Notes under the pieces: model-generated
What the model was told of the DNA's origin: nothing
Database searches by the model: none
What the model saw: only the letters and a program-made list of their open reading frames with translations
DNA from: Azadirachta indica
Taxonomy: Eukaryota; Streptophyta; Magnoliopsida; Sapindales; Meliaceae
Assembly: GCA_022749755.1 (NCBI GenBank)
Contig: CM040450.1
Location: 13,600,913 to 13,664,912, forward strand
Direction: 5' to 3'
Length of the DNA stretch: 64,000 bases
In this document: positions 10,905 to 24,200 of the stretch, piece by piece
Layout: the number at the start of each line of letters is the position of its first letter
Numbering within the stretch: position 1 is the first letter of the stretch
Translations under genes and position numbers: made by a program

Positions 10905-12622
10905 CTAACTTATCTTGGATGGGAAACGGGTATTTCCAGAATTTTCTGCTATTGAAACTTCAACATCTTCGAGACTAAATCGTGGATCTTCTTCTGGTAC
11001 TACAATATCCAAATTCTGATTCTTCCAGGGGTTCTTATTTATTTTCTGCTGTTGGTCAAACAGCATCTTCAGTTGCTTCCCTTGCTCCTCAATTCTCATC
11101 TGTAAATTTCTTTGAATCTGTTCCAGGACAAAGATTTGCAACCAAATTCAGTTCGTGTAGTTTACAACAATATGCTTTGAACCTTCCAAAACGAGTCTTA
11201 GATGTGACAAGAATACCTCTAATTGTTCGTGGAGACGTCTTTGGACATCTAATTGAAGCTGCAATGCCTCTTTGATTTGCAGAGTACTGCAAGAGTCAGA
11301 GTTTACAAGTATTAAGAGGAAGGAACAAGTAGAAGACTAAATTATTTCAGTAAAATTCGGGAGTAGAGTTTAATAGAATTTACGCTCTGACATCGAGCTG
11401 AGGTAAATCATTCAAACTAGTCCTTTTCTCTGAGTTTCCTGCAACAAAAAACATGTCATCACATAAGAATTTTCCAGCTCTCAAATCATTGTACGCAGTC
11501 TTAAACATGATACATGGTGTGGAAAATCTGAGAGTTCGTGTGGAAAATCTGAGAGTTCAAATCTCGTAAGGGAAAAGGTTATGGAAAGCAATGGAAATCT
11601 AGCTACCTCCTGCATATTCTGGGATGTACTTCGCCATTCGATATTTCTGCAAATGGCTTTTTACATGAAAGATTGTCAATCCATCAGAATCCATCAGCTT
11701 CAGGATTGCCTTTGGCGTCGCCTCTACAATTAAACACAAAAAAGAAAAATCATGATAAATTTCTTGTTCTTCATTTAACACTTTTGTTTCTTCAACTCTG
11801 CAAAATTGAGTATCAAACACTTACTGTCAGCACCTCCAAGACGATTCACACATTCGACAAATTTTTCGTGCAGATCTTGAGTCCATCTGATTCTTGTTTT
11901 GCTTGTGATGACTGCTCCATTTGAAACAGAATTGCCAGAAGACAAGGAAAATCTTGGAGAATGTTTTTCTTTCTGGTAAGTGTAGTTCAGCTGAGAAACT
12001 GAAGTTAATCCATAAGACTCGTTATTACAAACCTGTAAGAGAAAAGTAAGAGAAAATTAACCCTGAAACAAAATAAATTTCCAGGATGAATTAAACAGTA
12101 AGGAAAAGTTTCCGGGGGCAAAACATGTACTCTGTGATCCTGATTTTCATCAAATGGAGCTGAAAATGGTCTGCCAAGCAGGGGGCTGTTTCTGAAGGAA
12201 GTTTCAGGGGATTTGCAGAATTTCCAGGGAATTTCTAAAGACTCAGCTTGGTCTGCTGATACAATAGAATAATTTTCCCCTGGAGATTGATACGAATGAA
12301 ACTGTTGTGAGTCAGAAACCCTGGAAAAGTCTGAAGAAACAGAAGGATTACCAGCTTCACATTCATACTGAGGAAATCCCATAAATCTTTCAGTTGCATA
12401 AAAAGCCGAAGCTGGAGACCCAAAACGACCCAAAATTGTGCCGGATGACCGCACAGGATCCAAGGTCCGCTGCTGCTCCTCCTCCATGGGCGTCGGCGTT
12501 CGACGAATTCTTATGTTCCAGGGTTGCTGATGATGAAATCCAAAATATTGGGATCCGGGATTGCCAAATTCCACATGTTTTTGTTGAAAATTTTCCTGGA
12601 AATTGATCTTTTGAGTGTTCAT
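10905..12622 (-). CDS. MYB-CC transcription factor, PHR1-LIKE 5/6 type
   Basis: A GARP/MYB-CC DNA-binding protein; relatives such as PHR1 and PHL proteins bind P1BS-type sites and control phosphate-starvation genes. The target of this one is not shown by the sequence. Six exons fit: 12622-12131, 12032-11825, 11723-11607, 11438-11384, 11286-11217 and 11117-10905. They sum to 1155 nt, 384 residues, in one frame. Around residues 200-260 lies the single MYB repeat: [20 protein letters not shown], then [20 protein letters not shown] and KSHLQKYR. It is followed by the MYB-CC coiled coil ([22 protein letters not shown], then [16 protein letters not shown]). The N-terminal 164 residues are a poorly conserved, Ser/Gln-rich region. 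The HLQ|KYR boundary, which is split by an intron in the neighbouring copy, is continuous here. The wording of the MYB repeat is closest to Arabidopsis PHL5 as I recall it. Confidence 0.88.
11518..11558. repeat. Perfect 21-bp tandem duplication in a MYB-CC intron
   Basis: The 21-mer GTGTGGAAAATCTGAGAGTTC occurs twice head to tail. It lies in the intron between exons 3 and 4, and is probably a recent slippage duplication. Confidence 0.85.
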
Positions 12623-13387
12623 TTACTACCAAAGAACAGCAAACACTGTGCTGCAACGTAAATTTCAGAATTTCTGGCAAGCATAAAAAATAATTCATGC
12701 AAGATTTGATTAAAACAGAGAACAAATCTGAAAAGAGAAGAGAAATTTATTGAATTGAAATGTAGGGGATAGAATTCTCTCTTATATTCCATAAGACTTC
12801 AGGGATAAGAAATGAATATAAATATATTCAAGGGAAAATAAGAAGTCATTAATCTTTTTAATTATTGCTAGAAAAGGTTACGAAATGAACAATGATCTAT
12901 TGACAAAACCAAGGACCAAATCTTAATTTTTTTTAAAAAATAAAAAAATATATAACCCATGTCATAATCAATTTATTAAACAAAATTTTTGTCCTTATTA
13001 TGTGTTTCAATCGGAAAAAATAGAATAGAAAATAGAGAAAAAAAAATGTTTCAGTCCGGTTACAGAAGATAAGACTATTCTCAAAGAGACAGCCTTTCTT
13101 CTTGAGAAAAAATTGGAGAATATTGCTATTTGGCATAAATGGCACAATAATTAAATGAGGGATACTGGGCACAAATTCACAACAAACAAATCCATAATTA
13201 TTCCAATCGCGGATATGGATGAAACCAATTTGCCTACCCTAAAATAATAAATAAATAAATAAATTCATATATTATAATTTTTTAAATTTATTTTTAAAAT
13301 AAAAAACTATAAATTCTTCTCCTTCTCACAACATATTGCATCTTGAAAAATGAGTGGTGGCTGAAAATTATTAGACAATGTTCTCAA

Positions 13388-13802
13388 GGCTTTTTGGGTT
13401 GTTATCGAACTAGTCCATATAGTTTACACATGTGACAAATCAGTCCATAAATTACCACTTGTCTAAAATTAGTCTATATCATCCAAGTCCTTTAATTAAA
13501 ATTAATCTTTTGTAAATGTTTATCATAACACCCTACTTTAATATTATCAAAAGTATTAAAAAATATTAAATAAATCACTCTGATTTTTACCTGTAATGAC
13601 ATAATTTGTTAACAAAATTATCTAACAATGTATAAACCTTTTAAGTGAAAAACAGGTGTCACACTTTAATAATTCATAATTTTTCTTATATGGTTTAATT
13701 TTGGCTAACTTATTTGGATGGCATGAACTAATTGAGGATAAGTGGTAATTTATGGATTAATTTGTTACTTACATAAACTAAAGGGGCTATTTTGATAATA
13801 AC
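13388..13802. mobile_element. Fold-back element, about 415 bp, inverted arms of about 95 bp
   Basis: The left arm begins GTTATCGAACTAGTCCATAT and includes CAGTCCATAAATTACCACTT. The right arm is its inverse: AAGTGGTAATTTATGGATTA, ending at AAAGGGGCTATTTTGATAATAA. The two arms agree over roughly 95 bp with scattered mismatches. There is no coding capacity. The type of terminal wording (a 'fixed-sentence' arm around CCATAAATTACCA) suggests a non-autonomous DNA transposon, family unknown. No clean target-site duplication could be read. Confidence 0.7.
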
Positions 13803-16800
13803 CTTTTCTTTTCTTAAATCCTATAGCAGTAGACTCGCAACCACAATATTCTGAAGCGTCTTCAAAAACTTTGTTAAAGAAAATATGACAATTAAAGCAA
13901 ATTAAATTATAATAAATATATGAAATTGGAAAGCTAAAGATAAGGAATCCACAAGGATTTCCACTAACCAAACATTATTAATTAAATTAAAATCCAAATT
14001 CCAAAAGGCTTTATTCTATCTATGCTTGGTCAACTATATCAAACTTATTTATTTAAATTTGAGATAATATTTTTTTGTTTAATTAATTTATTTTATCAAA
14101 ATTTCAACGAGGATTTTTTTTTCATTTTTTATTTTTATTGTGTTAATATTTTGTAATAAATTAATACGTATATTGAAGTGAAATTTAACTTTTTGAACTG
14201 AAATTATTAGGGTACATAAAAAGATTCTTTTTTCCTCTTCCTAGCTTATATAAATATAAATCAACATTCAATCATTATAAACTTTTTAAAATAATTTATT
14301 AATTTTCACAAATCTTTTTAACTTTTATCATGCTTATTTAATCAACAAAAGAGATGATAATATTTATTTAACTTTTTCTCACGTTCTTTTATTTTATTTT
14401 TTATTTTTTTTTATTTTCGCATTCAAACTTCAACTAAATTAGCTCAAGAAAATATTTAGAATTACATCAGTAAATATAACATTGAAAATGACCAACTATA
14501 ACACCACTAAACAGATTCCTCCGTCAATAAAAAATAATTTAAGAAAATAAATTCAACTCATGAAAATTGACGGCAAGAAACAAACAAAATTTGAAACCAA
14601 ATAAAAAAGAAACTAATTACCTGGCATTAGGATTGGATTATGATACAAATCATAATTTTTTCTTTGGAATCTCAGAATTGCATGCCCATCTTTGCTTTCT
14701 GGATTAGCATGATTAATTATAATTATATATTATGATGATTAAAACTATTATTATAGTCATAATTGTTACTTCTTTATCTTGTAATGTAATTTTTTTTTTT
14801 TAAATTGCCTATTCTTGTATGCTTCTGTATGTCTTTACCAGAAAAACTACTTACTGGAATCAAAAGGTGAACTAACTTTAATGTAAGGTTAGAATACAAC
14901 TTTTCTAATTTTATGATCATTAAAAATTCTTTTGTTTTATTTCAATTTTTTTTTGTAAATTTTTAAATTTTAAATATATTTTTTAATATATAAATTTAAT
15001 GACATTTAAGTTTTTATTCATAAATTTGAAATATATATTAAAAAAAAATTCGTAATTTAACATATAACACAGTTATAAGAATATTTTTAAAGTTATACTT
15101 ACATAAATTTATTCAGTTATTTTATTCAATATTAAGATAAAAACAAACATGTATAAAAAATTTAAATGTTTTGATCCAAGCACTTGAAGTGTTATAGTTT
15201 GAAAAAAAATGTAAAATATAATAAAAATTATAAATTAAATTGTAATATTATAAAGTGACACATAGACTTTTAAGTTTGTTGAAAATGATAAAAGAATAAT
15301 TAGGTGTAATTGGGTCCCACAAAATTAGCCAAAAAGTGCCCAAATTCTTGTATTTTTCTTAAATTCCCGTTTCTTCCAAACTGCAACATTCAAGAATTTC
15401 AGAAAATCCAACCCACAATTAATTCATAATATTTTCTATATAATTTATTTTTTTAGGTTTTATTTTTCCCAGGATTAAATTAAATTCATGGAATATTGCT
15501 ATTGCGTAAATGTATTGATTGATGGAGACAAGAAATTAATAATAATGTTGTTGAGGGGAACAAAACCTCAAGCAAATCGGGAGTTGGGATGAGAACCCTG
15601 TTCCCAATTCCAATGTCTTCATCAAACCAAATCAATTTGGAAAAATTAATTAATTAATTAATTAATTCAAATCTTCAAGGAATATTATCATATTTAAAGC
15701 ATTAACACTTTTTTCTTATTCATAATTTTAAAAAGTAAAATTTGGTTGGCTACATTAGCATATACATTGTGGGGATAATTTTTAGGGTACAAAGCACATA
15801 TATATTCTTCATGAATCATGATTTGACACCTTTGAGTATCCATAAGTTGTACAAATTTTACATTTTTAAGAATAAAATGAGTCAGTTTACAATACAACAA
15901 CTATAATTTTATAATTATTATATTTTCAGTATATTTTTAATTTTTATTAAATTTTTTAAATACATGTGTGTTATAACATTTAAATTTTTTAAAAAAAAAT
16001 TAAAAAACATATAAGTCAAAATTGTAATGATTTGTTTAAAAACTTTAACCAGTGTTTAAAACTTTTATGGGAAATAAGAATATAGTTTCCACATTCTAAA
16101 TTTAATAAAAAAAAAATATTATTATTATACTAATTAATGGATATTATTATATTATTATCACATATTGTATTTTTTTTATACGAATAAAAGAGTAAAAGAA
16201 AAATTTATACATGTAAAATACATTATATAAAAAAAGTGATAACTATAAATAAATTATATAAAATATATGATAATAATATAAACTCTTTTATATAAATATA
16301 TGTAGATAAAATTAATATAAAAGTTTATATCTCTAATATTATTAGTAATAAAATTTTATCTCTTAATTATTTTTATATTATTTTTTTTTTTAAAAAACTA
16401 GACTATCGGAGAGAATGACTAGCCATTGAAGTTAGAGATACCATTTTAATTAAAAGAAAAAACAAATGAAATGACTTCATGTATGTGTCTTATACAAAGA
16501 TTGCAAATAATAATAATAACAATAACAATGTATTAATCAATGTAGATTCTTTGGTGTATGATTCATTAATTATCTTATTCTATTAATTATCTTTCGGCAA
16601 GGCAAAGCTGACCAATAATTTTAATTAACTTCCAAGAGAATTGAATTATGATTGCAAAGCATGCGTGGTATCTTATATATTCACTTTTCTTGGGTGGACA
16701 TTGATTATTATACTTTCTTTTCAACATAGAATCTTGCATTTTGCATATATGGATTTGGTTTAAAGTTTAAATTTAATTATAAACATTAAGAATAGTATTA

Positions 16801-16895
16801 ATAGAACAAATTCTTTATGTAGATTATTAAGATACAAATTGATACAATTTTATTATATATTTTCACATAATCACATCATTCACATTGCTTATTTT

Positions 16896-18295
16896 TATTA
16901 ATTATGTCGACTCTTGTTTAGTATCACATTAATTATATATATATATATAAGAAAAATCAGCAATCTCATTATTTTATATATATTTTTATATCATTTGTAA
17001 ATTGTTGAATTTAAACACATATAACGATTGAGATTAAATCTGATCATGTACTTAATACATATGTCAAATTCAATCTCAATTATTAGATATGTTTAAATCT
17101 AACGATGTAAATCTAACGGTGTACAAGTGATGTAAAGATAAATCTAAAACGTTTGAATATTTTACGCTATTTAAATATTAGACTTTTTTAAATAATATTC
17201 GAAAAATGTAAGATTATTCATTTTTGAATAGGGAAAGCTGTATTTTTCTTAATGTAATTTTCCTTGTGTAAAAAAAGAAAAAAATTGACAATCAAGAAAT
17301 GACATTCGACAAAAGATTTTATGCTTTTTGATTCTTTATATATTGATAAAAAGAGAAAAAAAAATCTGTTTTGATAATACTACAATTTTTACATACACAG
17401 AGCTATAAGGTTCAGGCCATCAATGTTGATTATGTTGACCTACTTTGCTAAGTCGCATAGATATATATTTTTTTAAGGCTGCTAGAAAATTCCATTTAGA
17501 CAACTAAATAATTGAATGTAAATGATTCTCCCATACCAATAATATATAAATTTTAATGACTTAGCATTGAATTTTAGTAATGCAGTGTTAATTAATCATG
17601 TCGACTCTTATTTATTATCACATTAATTATATATATAAGAAAAATCAATAGTCTCATTATTTTACACGAATTTTTATATAATTTATAAATCATTGAATTT
17701 AAATATATTTAATGATTGAAATTAAATTTAATCATGTAATTAATATATATGTCAAATTTAATTTCAACTATTAGATATATTTGAATCTAACAGTTTACAA
17801 ACGATATAAAGATAAGTTTAAAAAATTTGAATATTTTACACTATTCAAATATTAATTTTTTCTGTTAAAAAATATTAGGGTTTTTAAATAATATTCGAAA
17901 AATGTAAGATTAGTCTTTTTTGAATAGAGAAAGATGTATTTTTTTAATGTAATTTTCCTTGTCACAAAAAAAAAAAAAAAGATTGACAATCAGGAAATGA
18001 CATTCTACAAAATGATTTGATGCTCTCCGATTCTTTATATATTGATAAAAAGAAAAAAAAATCTCTTTTGATAATACTACAATTTTTACATACATAGAGC
18101 TATAAGGTTCAAGCCATCAATGTTGATCATGTTGACCTATTTTGGTAATTCATATAGACTTTTTTCTTTTAAAGCTGCTAGAAAATTCCATTTTAAAAAC
18201 TAAATACATTGAATGTAAATGATTCTCCCATACGGACAATATATAAATTTTAATGACTTGACATTGAATTTTAGCAATGTAGTGTTGAATTACTA
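16896..18295. repeat. Direct tandem duplication, two units of about 690-700 bp
   Basis: Unit 1 runs from about 16896 to 17590 and unit 2 from about 17591 to 18295. Both start near ATTA..CATGTCGACTCTT(G/A)TTTA and end near TTAATGACTT..ACATTGAATTTTAG(T/C)AATG(C/T)AGTGTT. Matching landmarks recur in order: AAGAAAAATCA, GACATTC..CAAAA, TTCTTTATATATTGATAAAA, AGAGCTATAAGGTTCA, CCATCAATGTTGAT and GATTCTCCCATAC. Divergence is visible but modest. Each unit carries a remnant resembling the fold-back family of 9111-9300 (starting near 16950 and 17640). No gene lies inside. Confidence 0.85.
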
Positions 18296-21200
18296 ACAAC
18301 ATATGAACATTTTAATTAAAAAAATTTATATATCAATATCAAAATCATCATGTATTTATATTTCTTTTAAAAAAATTACAATTATAATGACATAGATATT
18401 TCAATTAGCCGCTAAATTTTAAATTATGTTATTTATTTTTTAAAAGAAATACTATGTTTTTTTCAAATAATTACTACAAATTTTTAAACGAAAGAGGTGG
18501 TAATTATATGTGTATTTTGTATTGAATTTCTATGTTTTTGGAATTTAGGGTATATATTCTACGCTCAATATTCATTTGTAGACAAAGGAATAGTGATTGC
18601 AATATCTAATTGGATTAGAATTTTGGAACACCCATACAATGCATATTGAATAATGATTCTTATCGATTTTGTTTATAATGTTAAGTATGTATCAATAATC
18701 TATTATCCGTTTGATTTATATTCCTTTCTATCTTTTTGGGGGCAATTCAACAGAAAATTGACTCTTAATAATTTGGAGGGTCATTTTAGCCTCACTATGA
18801 TATCTCTACACTTGTTTATTTTAATAATGTGAAAAAAGAATGTTGATTTAATTGGCTTTCTTGAAGATGGATGCACATAATTCTCATATCTCAATTCGAA
18901 CTTGTAATTCGGAAATGAAAAAGCTTAAACCAAATAATAATATTGACGAAATGATAAATTTAAAAAAAAAAAAAGATTTTGAGCATATAAAATATTCGAT
19001 TAAGAAACAATTATTATTTATACTTTAAAAATTCCAATAAAATAAAAAAATAAATCATAAAAAATTAATGGAATTCTTTTCTTTAGAAAAGAAAAAAGAA
19101 GAAGAAAGGATCATGCCCAATTAATATACACCATTGTTTTGTTATACTCCAATAATGGAAAAGGACTTGAAATTGTGCCCATTAAATCGAGAATTTTCTT
19201 TCTACAAATAATCATGATAAGATGAACGAGAAGGATTCTCTTAGCATTTTCCATAGTTCATGGAAGAACTATTCCCCGAAAAAAGGTAACTAATTTCCTT
19301 TTTTTAATTTATTTTTTATTTTTAATATTTAATTTTCTAAAAAGAATTTAATGTTCTTTGGTGTTCCATAATTGAGGAAAACTTGCTTGAATAAATTAAA
19401 ATAGACACATTCCAAGCATGTGCTATATAATTATTCATAATGTGAGAAAGGAATATGAGAAGTACTATATAAATGTGTGATCATGGGATTGTTTGTACCC
19501 CCAATTGCATTAAAATTGGTCCACCAAAGACTTCTCTTTCTCAAAAGAATATGTTAGTTATGAGAATTTATTTACTTCTTTGAGACAATAGGCTTAGAGA
19601 AGAAGAAGATACAATGTACAAGAATAACTTTTATTAATTCTAAAAAAGTTTTAAAAGACTTATAATAGAGATCCATATTACTATTTAGGTTTAATTTACG
19701 TAATGAAAAGTACCTATTATTTAATTGAAGGATAAATATTTGAGTCTCACACTTTATAAAATAAAAAATTCTTCTCACTTCTTTTGAATAAATTTTTCTT
19801 TGATTTTCGTGAAAATAGAAATTTTCTCCTACTTATACGAAGAAGTAAGTAAATTTCTCTCTAATTTTCATAATAATAAAATTTTCTCCAACTTGCATGA
19901 AGATAAATTTTTAAAGTATACCATAAGAAGATTTATCTAAACTCTTATCCCTAATAAATTTTTTATATATAATTATATATTATTAGTAGATTATATATAT
20001 AATATGTAATATTAAAAAAAAAAGACTATATTAATAATTTATAAAAATTTATACTGTGTCATAACGGAGAATAATGATGTAACGCACAATTTTCTTTGAT
20101 TATTGGTTTCTTTGGAAATTTCGGTTCAGGTCCGTTATCTCGAAGAATTTAAATCCAACAAAAAAAATTCTTTGATTTTTGTTCTCTTTAGTAATTTTTG
20201 AATTACTTTTCGACAACCAAATCTATTGGGTTTTCAGGCCCACTAGGCTCAACCATTTGGGAGGTTAAAATTTTAATTATTGGCCCAATGGGCTGACCTT
20301 GGACATACTTTTTCGAGTGTCGCAATGATTTTGTAATTTAGTAATTGAAGTATTTCTTAAATTGATTTTCTTCCATACTAATAATTTCAAGAAAATAATC
20401 TTCTATTCATACAATTTCATGATTTGTCCGCTATAAAATGAAAGTTTGAAGGATAGCATTTTTTTTAATTCATAATATAAGAATTCATGTTATAGAAATA
20501 ATGTTCCAAATTTTATGATTAAATTGAATTAACAATTGAAATTACAAGTTTAATGTCTCAAATTAATTTCAAATCTCACGGCAATTTCATTTTTGTGTTG
20601 TCAAATACAATTTTGAAAATAATTTATTATTAACATGGCAATTAAATTAAGCTCAAATAGAAATATTTATTCCACTCATGTTGTAACAAATTAATATCTT
20701 TGTATGCACACATTGATGTGAACAAAAATCATCAAATCCATAGTTGAAAACGACGTGGGATTCGGATTTTATCATCAAAACTATGCCCTCAAACTTCCCA
20801 TGTGCAAATGATTGTTAGAGATGAAGTCATTAAAGCTTTCAATGATTAAAAGAATGCACTCTTTTTTAGTAACAATTTTACATGCATTTCGAAAGGCTTA
20901 CTAGCTTGTTTATTAAACTTATAAACGCCAAAAAGAGCTACATAATATACATGACATTATAAGTTCAATAATTTCAATTTTAGGTAGCAATTTCAAATTA
21001 TATACAAATGAAAAATCGAGATCTTGTTTTGTTAGCAAGTCAATTTTGTAACAAAACTTCTTACGATATGCTTGCGTACTCACTAATTATTAAAATTTGT
21101 CGTTAATATTAAAGTTAGATATTTACCTAATTAATAGGTCAAATTTTCTTAACTTAGTAAATCAACTAATGGGCTATCAAAACTTTGGTCCATCTCTGTT

Positions 21201-22320
21201 TTCAATCAATTAATTTTTTACTTTTGGTCTTTATTTTTTAATACTTACATTAAACATTAAAAGAGTTAAACGATTAATTTTTTTGGATTATGTCTCAATC
21301 TCTTCGAATCAAAATTATATGCTAAAAGTTAAATAATTCAAACTAATAATGAATAGGTTATAATTATTTCATACGATATAACTTGATGCTGAATATTCCC
21401 TTGTAATTAAAATATTTGTGTTGTTTTATACTTTTGTCATTTTCGGTTGAATTTGGAGGAGAAAACATATAAACAAAAGTATATGGCCAATTTTTTAATT
21501 AATTAATTAATTGTACTTAGATATCTTTTTCACTAATTAAATTAGGAGATATTCGAAAGTTAAACCTTTTGAAGAATCGTAATGTAGAAGAAGTATATTT
21601 ATGTATATGATAACTTTGTTTAATTAGCTTATGTCATTAACATAAATAGATAACATATATTATTGTAATCGATTAATTAATTACATATATGTTTTAGATC
21701 GAAGTAGGAATAATAAAACTTTGCAAAAAGAAATTAAAAGGAGATTGAAAAAGTTAAAAGAGGTCATCACCATGATCTCTTTGGGCCACCTTTGATGGGG
21801 TATATAATCCTGAAAATTCAATCATTACACTTGTTAAAGATTATTTTTAATTTTTATGATTTTCATGTTGATGTCACAAAAGATTCATCCTTTCATTATT
21901 TTATACCAACTTATATAGATAATATTAATAATGTATACATATCCATTTTAATAAGCTAAAGATTCATATATTTTTTTTGTTAATAATATTAAAGATACAA
22001 ATTTTAATTACATGGATTAATATGCAGTAATATGAAAGTATAGAATATGTGCTAATGGGAGATGGATAAACAACTCTTTAAGTTTACGTAATTTCTTATA
22101 TCATAAATATAAAAGTTATATTATTAATACGTCATAATTAATATATATATGTAAAATTATATATATATAAATAAGAATGAAATAAACTGGTCAGGATTTT
22201 CGATTTGATTTTCAGAACATAGAAAGTTTTTGAATTACATGATACTTTCCCTGACTGAGACAAGTGATTCTGAGGGAATATGATAAAGAAAAAGTTTTAT
22301 ATATAATGAAATGATGTGTG

Positions 22321-22347
22321 CTTGCTGCTTGCTGCTTGCTGCTTGCT
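22321..22347. repeat. CTTGCTG heptamer repeat, nearly four copies
   Basis: CTTGCTG is repeated head to tail, followed by CTTGCTTAC. It sits about 20-30 bp downstream of a TATA-like run (TATATATAATG near 22298-22308). A lone GCTTGCTGCT recurs near 23380. No coding sequence is associated with it. Confidence 0.8.
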
Positions 22348-23970
22348 TACAATCTTCCAGTGTCATACTCATATTCTTCCCTTTTTCTTACATAAAGTTA
22401 AAGTTTGGTTTTAGGGTTTCTTCCAAACTTTCCTTTTTATTTCTATAGATTCTCTCCCCACCTACTCATGTCACCACAAACACACTACAATCTTCCTTTG
22501 CAATTCTCTACATTAATTCATAGGGAAGGACATATATATAATTTATCTTGTGGTTTAATTAATTACATATTTCAATTTTTAGGGTTTCCAAATTCTAGTA
22601 AAGTTATTAAAGCTGGGATAACTTATTAGAAAAGGAGTTAATTTGATTGGTTATGTACGAAAATCTTTGGTTAAAAATATGTTTAAAATAATTCATTATG
22701 TAAAATTATCATACTAAAATACTTAAGATGCCCTCGTCGGCACGAAATATATTTATATGTTTTGACTAAAAAATATATAAATAATAATGATTAATTTATA
22801 CCTTAACTTTTAATGTGTTGGATTTTTCTTTTTCGTGATTGATTAGGTTTGAAAAAAATTTTCTGAAAATTTTGGAAACAATAAATAGTGAATGATTAGG
22901 TTTGGAAAAAATGGGATAGTGGAAACTATAATTATAATTTTGTTTTGATTTAGACATCTATTATTTATAATATATATATATATACACCTTAATTAAATAA
23001 CAATTTACTAATAAATTACGCTCAAAAACAAATTTGGTTTTTTAATCGGTTTATAAATCAACTTTATATAAAAAGGAACATGCAGCATCTTTCTTTCACA
23101 TACAAAGATAATATTTTAAGATCAAGAATTTAAAATTACTACTCTGGGATGCTCTAATGACGTGATACTTAAGTTTAATTAATTAATTAATCATTTAATT
23201 ACTGACTTTAAACATCGTAAATTTAATTAATTTCAGAATTTGTCAGAAATTATAAAAACAATTTTGGCAGTAGTAGTCAGAGAAATTAAAGCATGTATAT
23301 ATATATATATATATATATAATATCTAGCTCCTGCGCTTGCGGTACATACTTCGAACAGATAATTAACTTACTTTTCGCTTGCTGCTAAAGAGACTGATTT
23401 ACATATATATACATGCAAGCTTCTTATAATTACTTTTTTTTTTCTTTTTATAGAAATTAATTACACACATTTCGAAATCTTAGATGAATAAATTTGTTTA
23501 AAAATTTCAATCAACAAGAAATAATTTAATGAACAATATTGTTAATGACTTTAATTACATAATTATCACGTTATTTTGTATATACATTTTATAGAAGGAG
23601 AGAAGTTGGTAAAAAATCAAAAATATTTGTATTTAGATATAGATTGAAGGTAAGTTGATACCAAACAATGTATCATTTTCAATTAAATTTTTTTAATTGA
23701 TGATTGTTGTAGTATCTTTTTCAAAGAGTTAATGCATTTTAAGCCAAGTCTTGCACAAATTAATTTATTTATTATTGTGTCTTTTCTTTTTTTTGTCTTT
23801 TGGTTAGATTTTTTATGGATAAGAATTGAATTAAGAGATTTTTCCATACAATTGGCATCCTTATGGCCCCTGTTGATTTTTATACAACTATCGATGCAAT
23901 CATTTTTTAGACCAGTCTCACATATAATTTGATTCTAGAACAAGTAATAACAAAAATTAACAAGCAAAAT

Positions 23971-24200
23971 TTGGGATAAATTTTTATGAATAACTATTAT
24001 TTAAAAAATCTTTTAAAAATGATCATTTTAAATTTTTTTAGATGAAAATATTCCTACCTAAATGTATATATTAGTTATTTTTTAAAAATTTTTTATGAGA
24101 GTATTTTAATATAAATTGATTATTTTTTAAATATATTTTAAATAGTACTCATTTCAAAAAAATAGTTTTGAAAGTGGATTACTGTTAAAATTTTCCCATA
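23971..24200. repeat. Dispersed AT-rich repeat, copy 2
   Basis: Similar over about 230 bp to 7695-7940 in the same orientation. Shared blocks include TTTAAAAATGATCATTTTAA, GTATATATTAGTTATTTTT, GAGTATTTTAATATAAATTG and TTTTAAATAGTACTCATTT. No coding capacity. Confidence 0.5.

Noticed and set aside
12933..13172. 79-codon minus-strand frame rich in Phe and Tyr
   Set aside because: Composition reflects AT-rich DNA; no codon structure, start context or similarity.
15646..15666. (TTAA/ATTA)n and other AT runs through the gene-poor region as possible origins or matrix-attachment sites
   Set aside because: Plant replication origins and matrix sites cannot be recognised from AT-richness alone.
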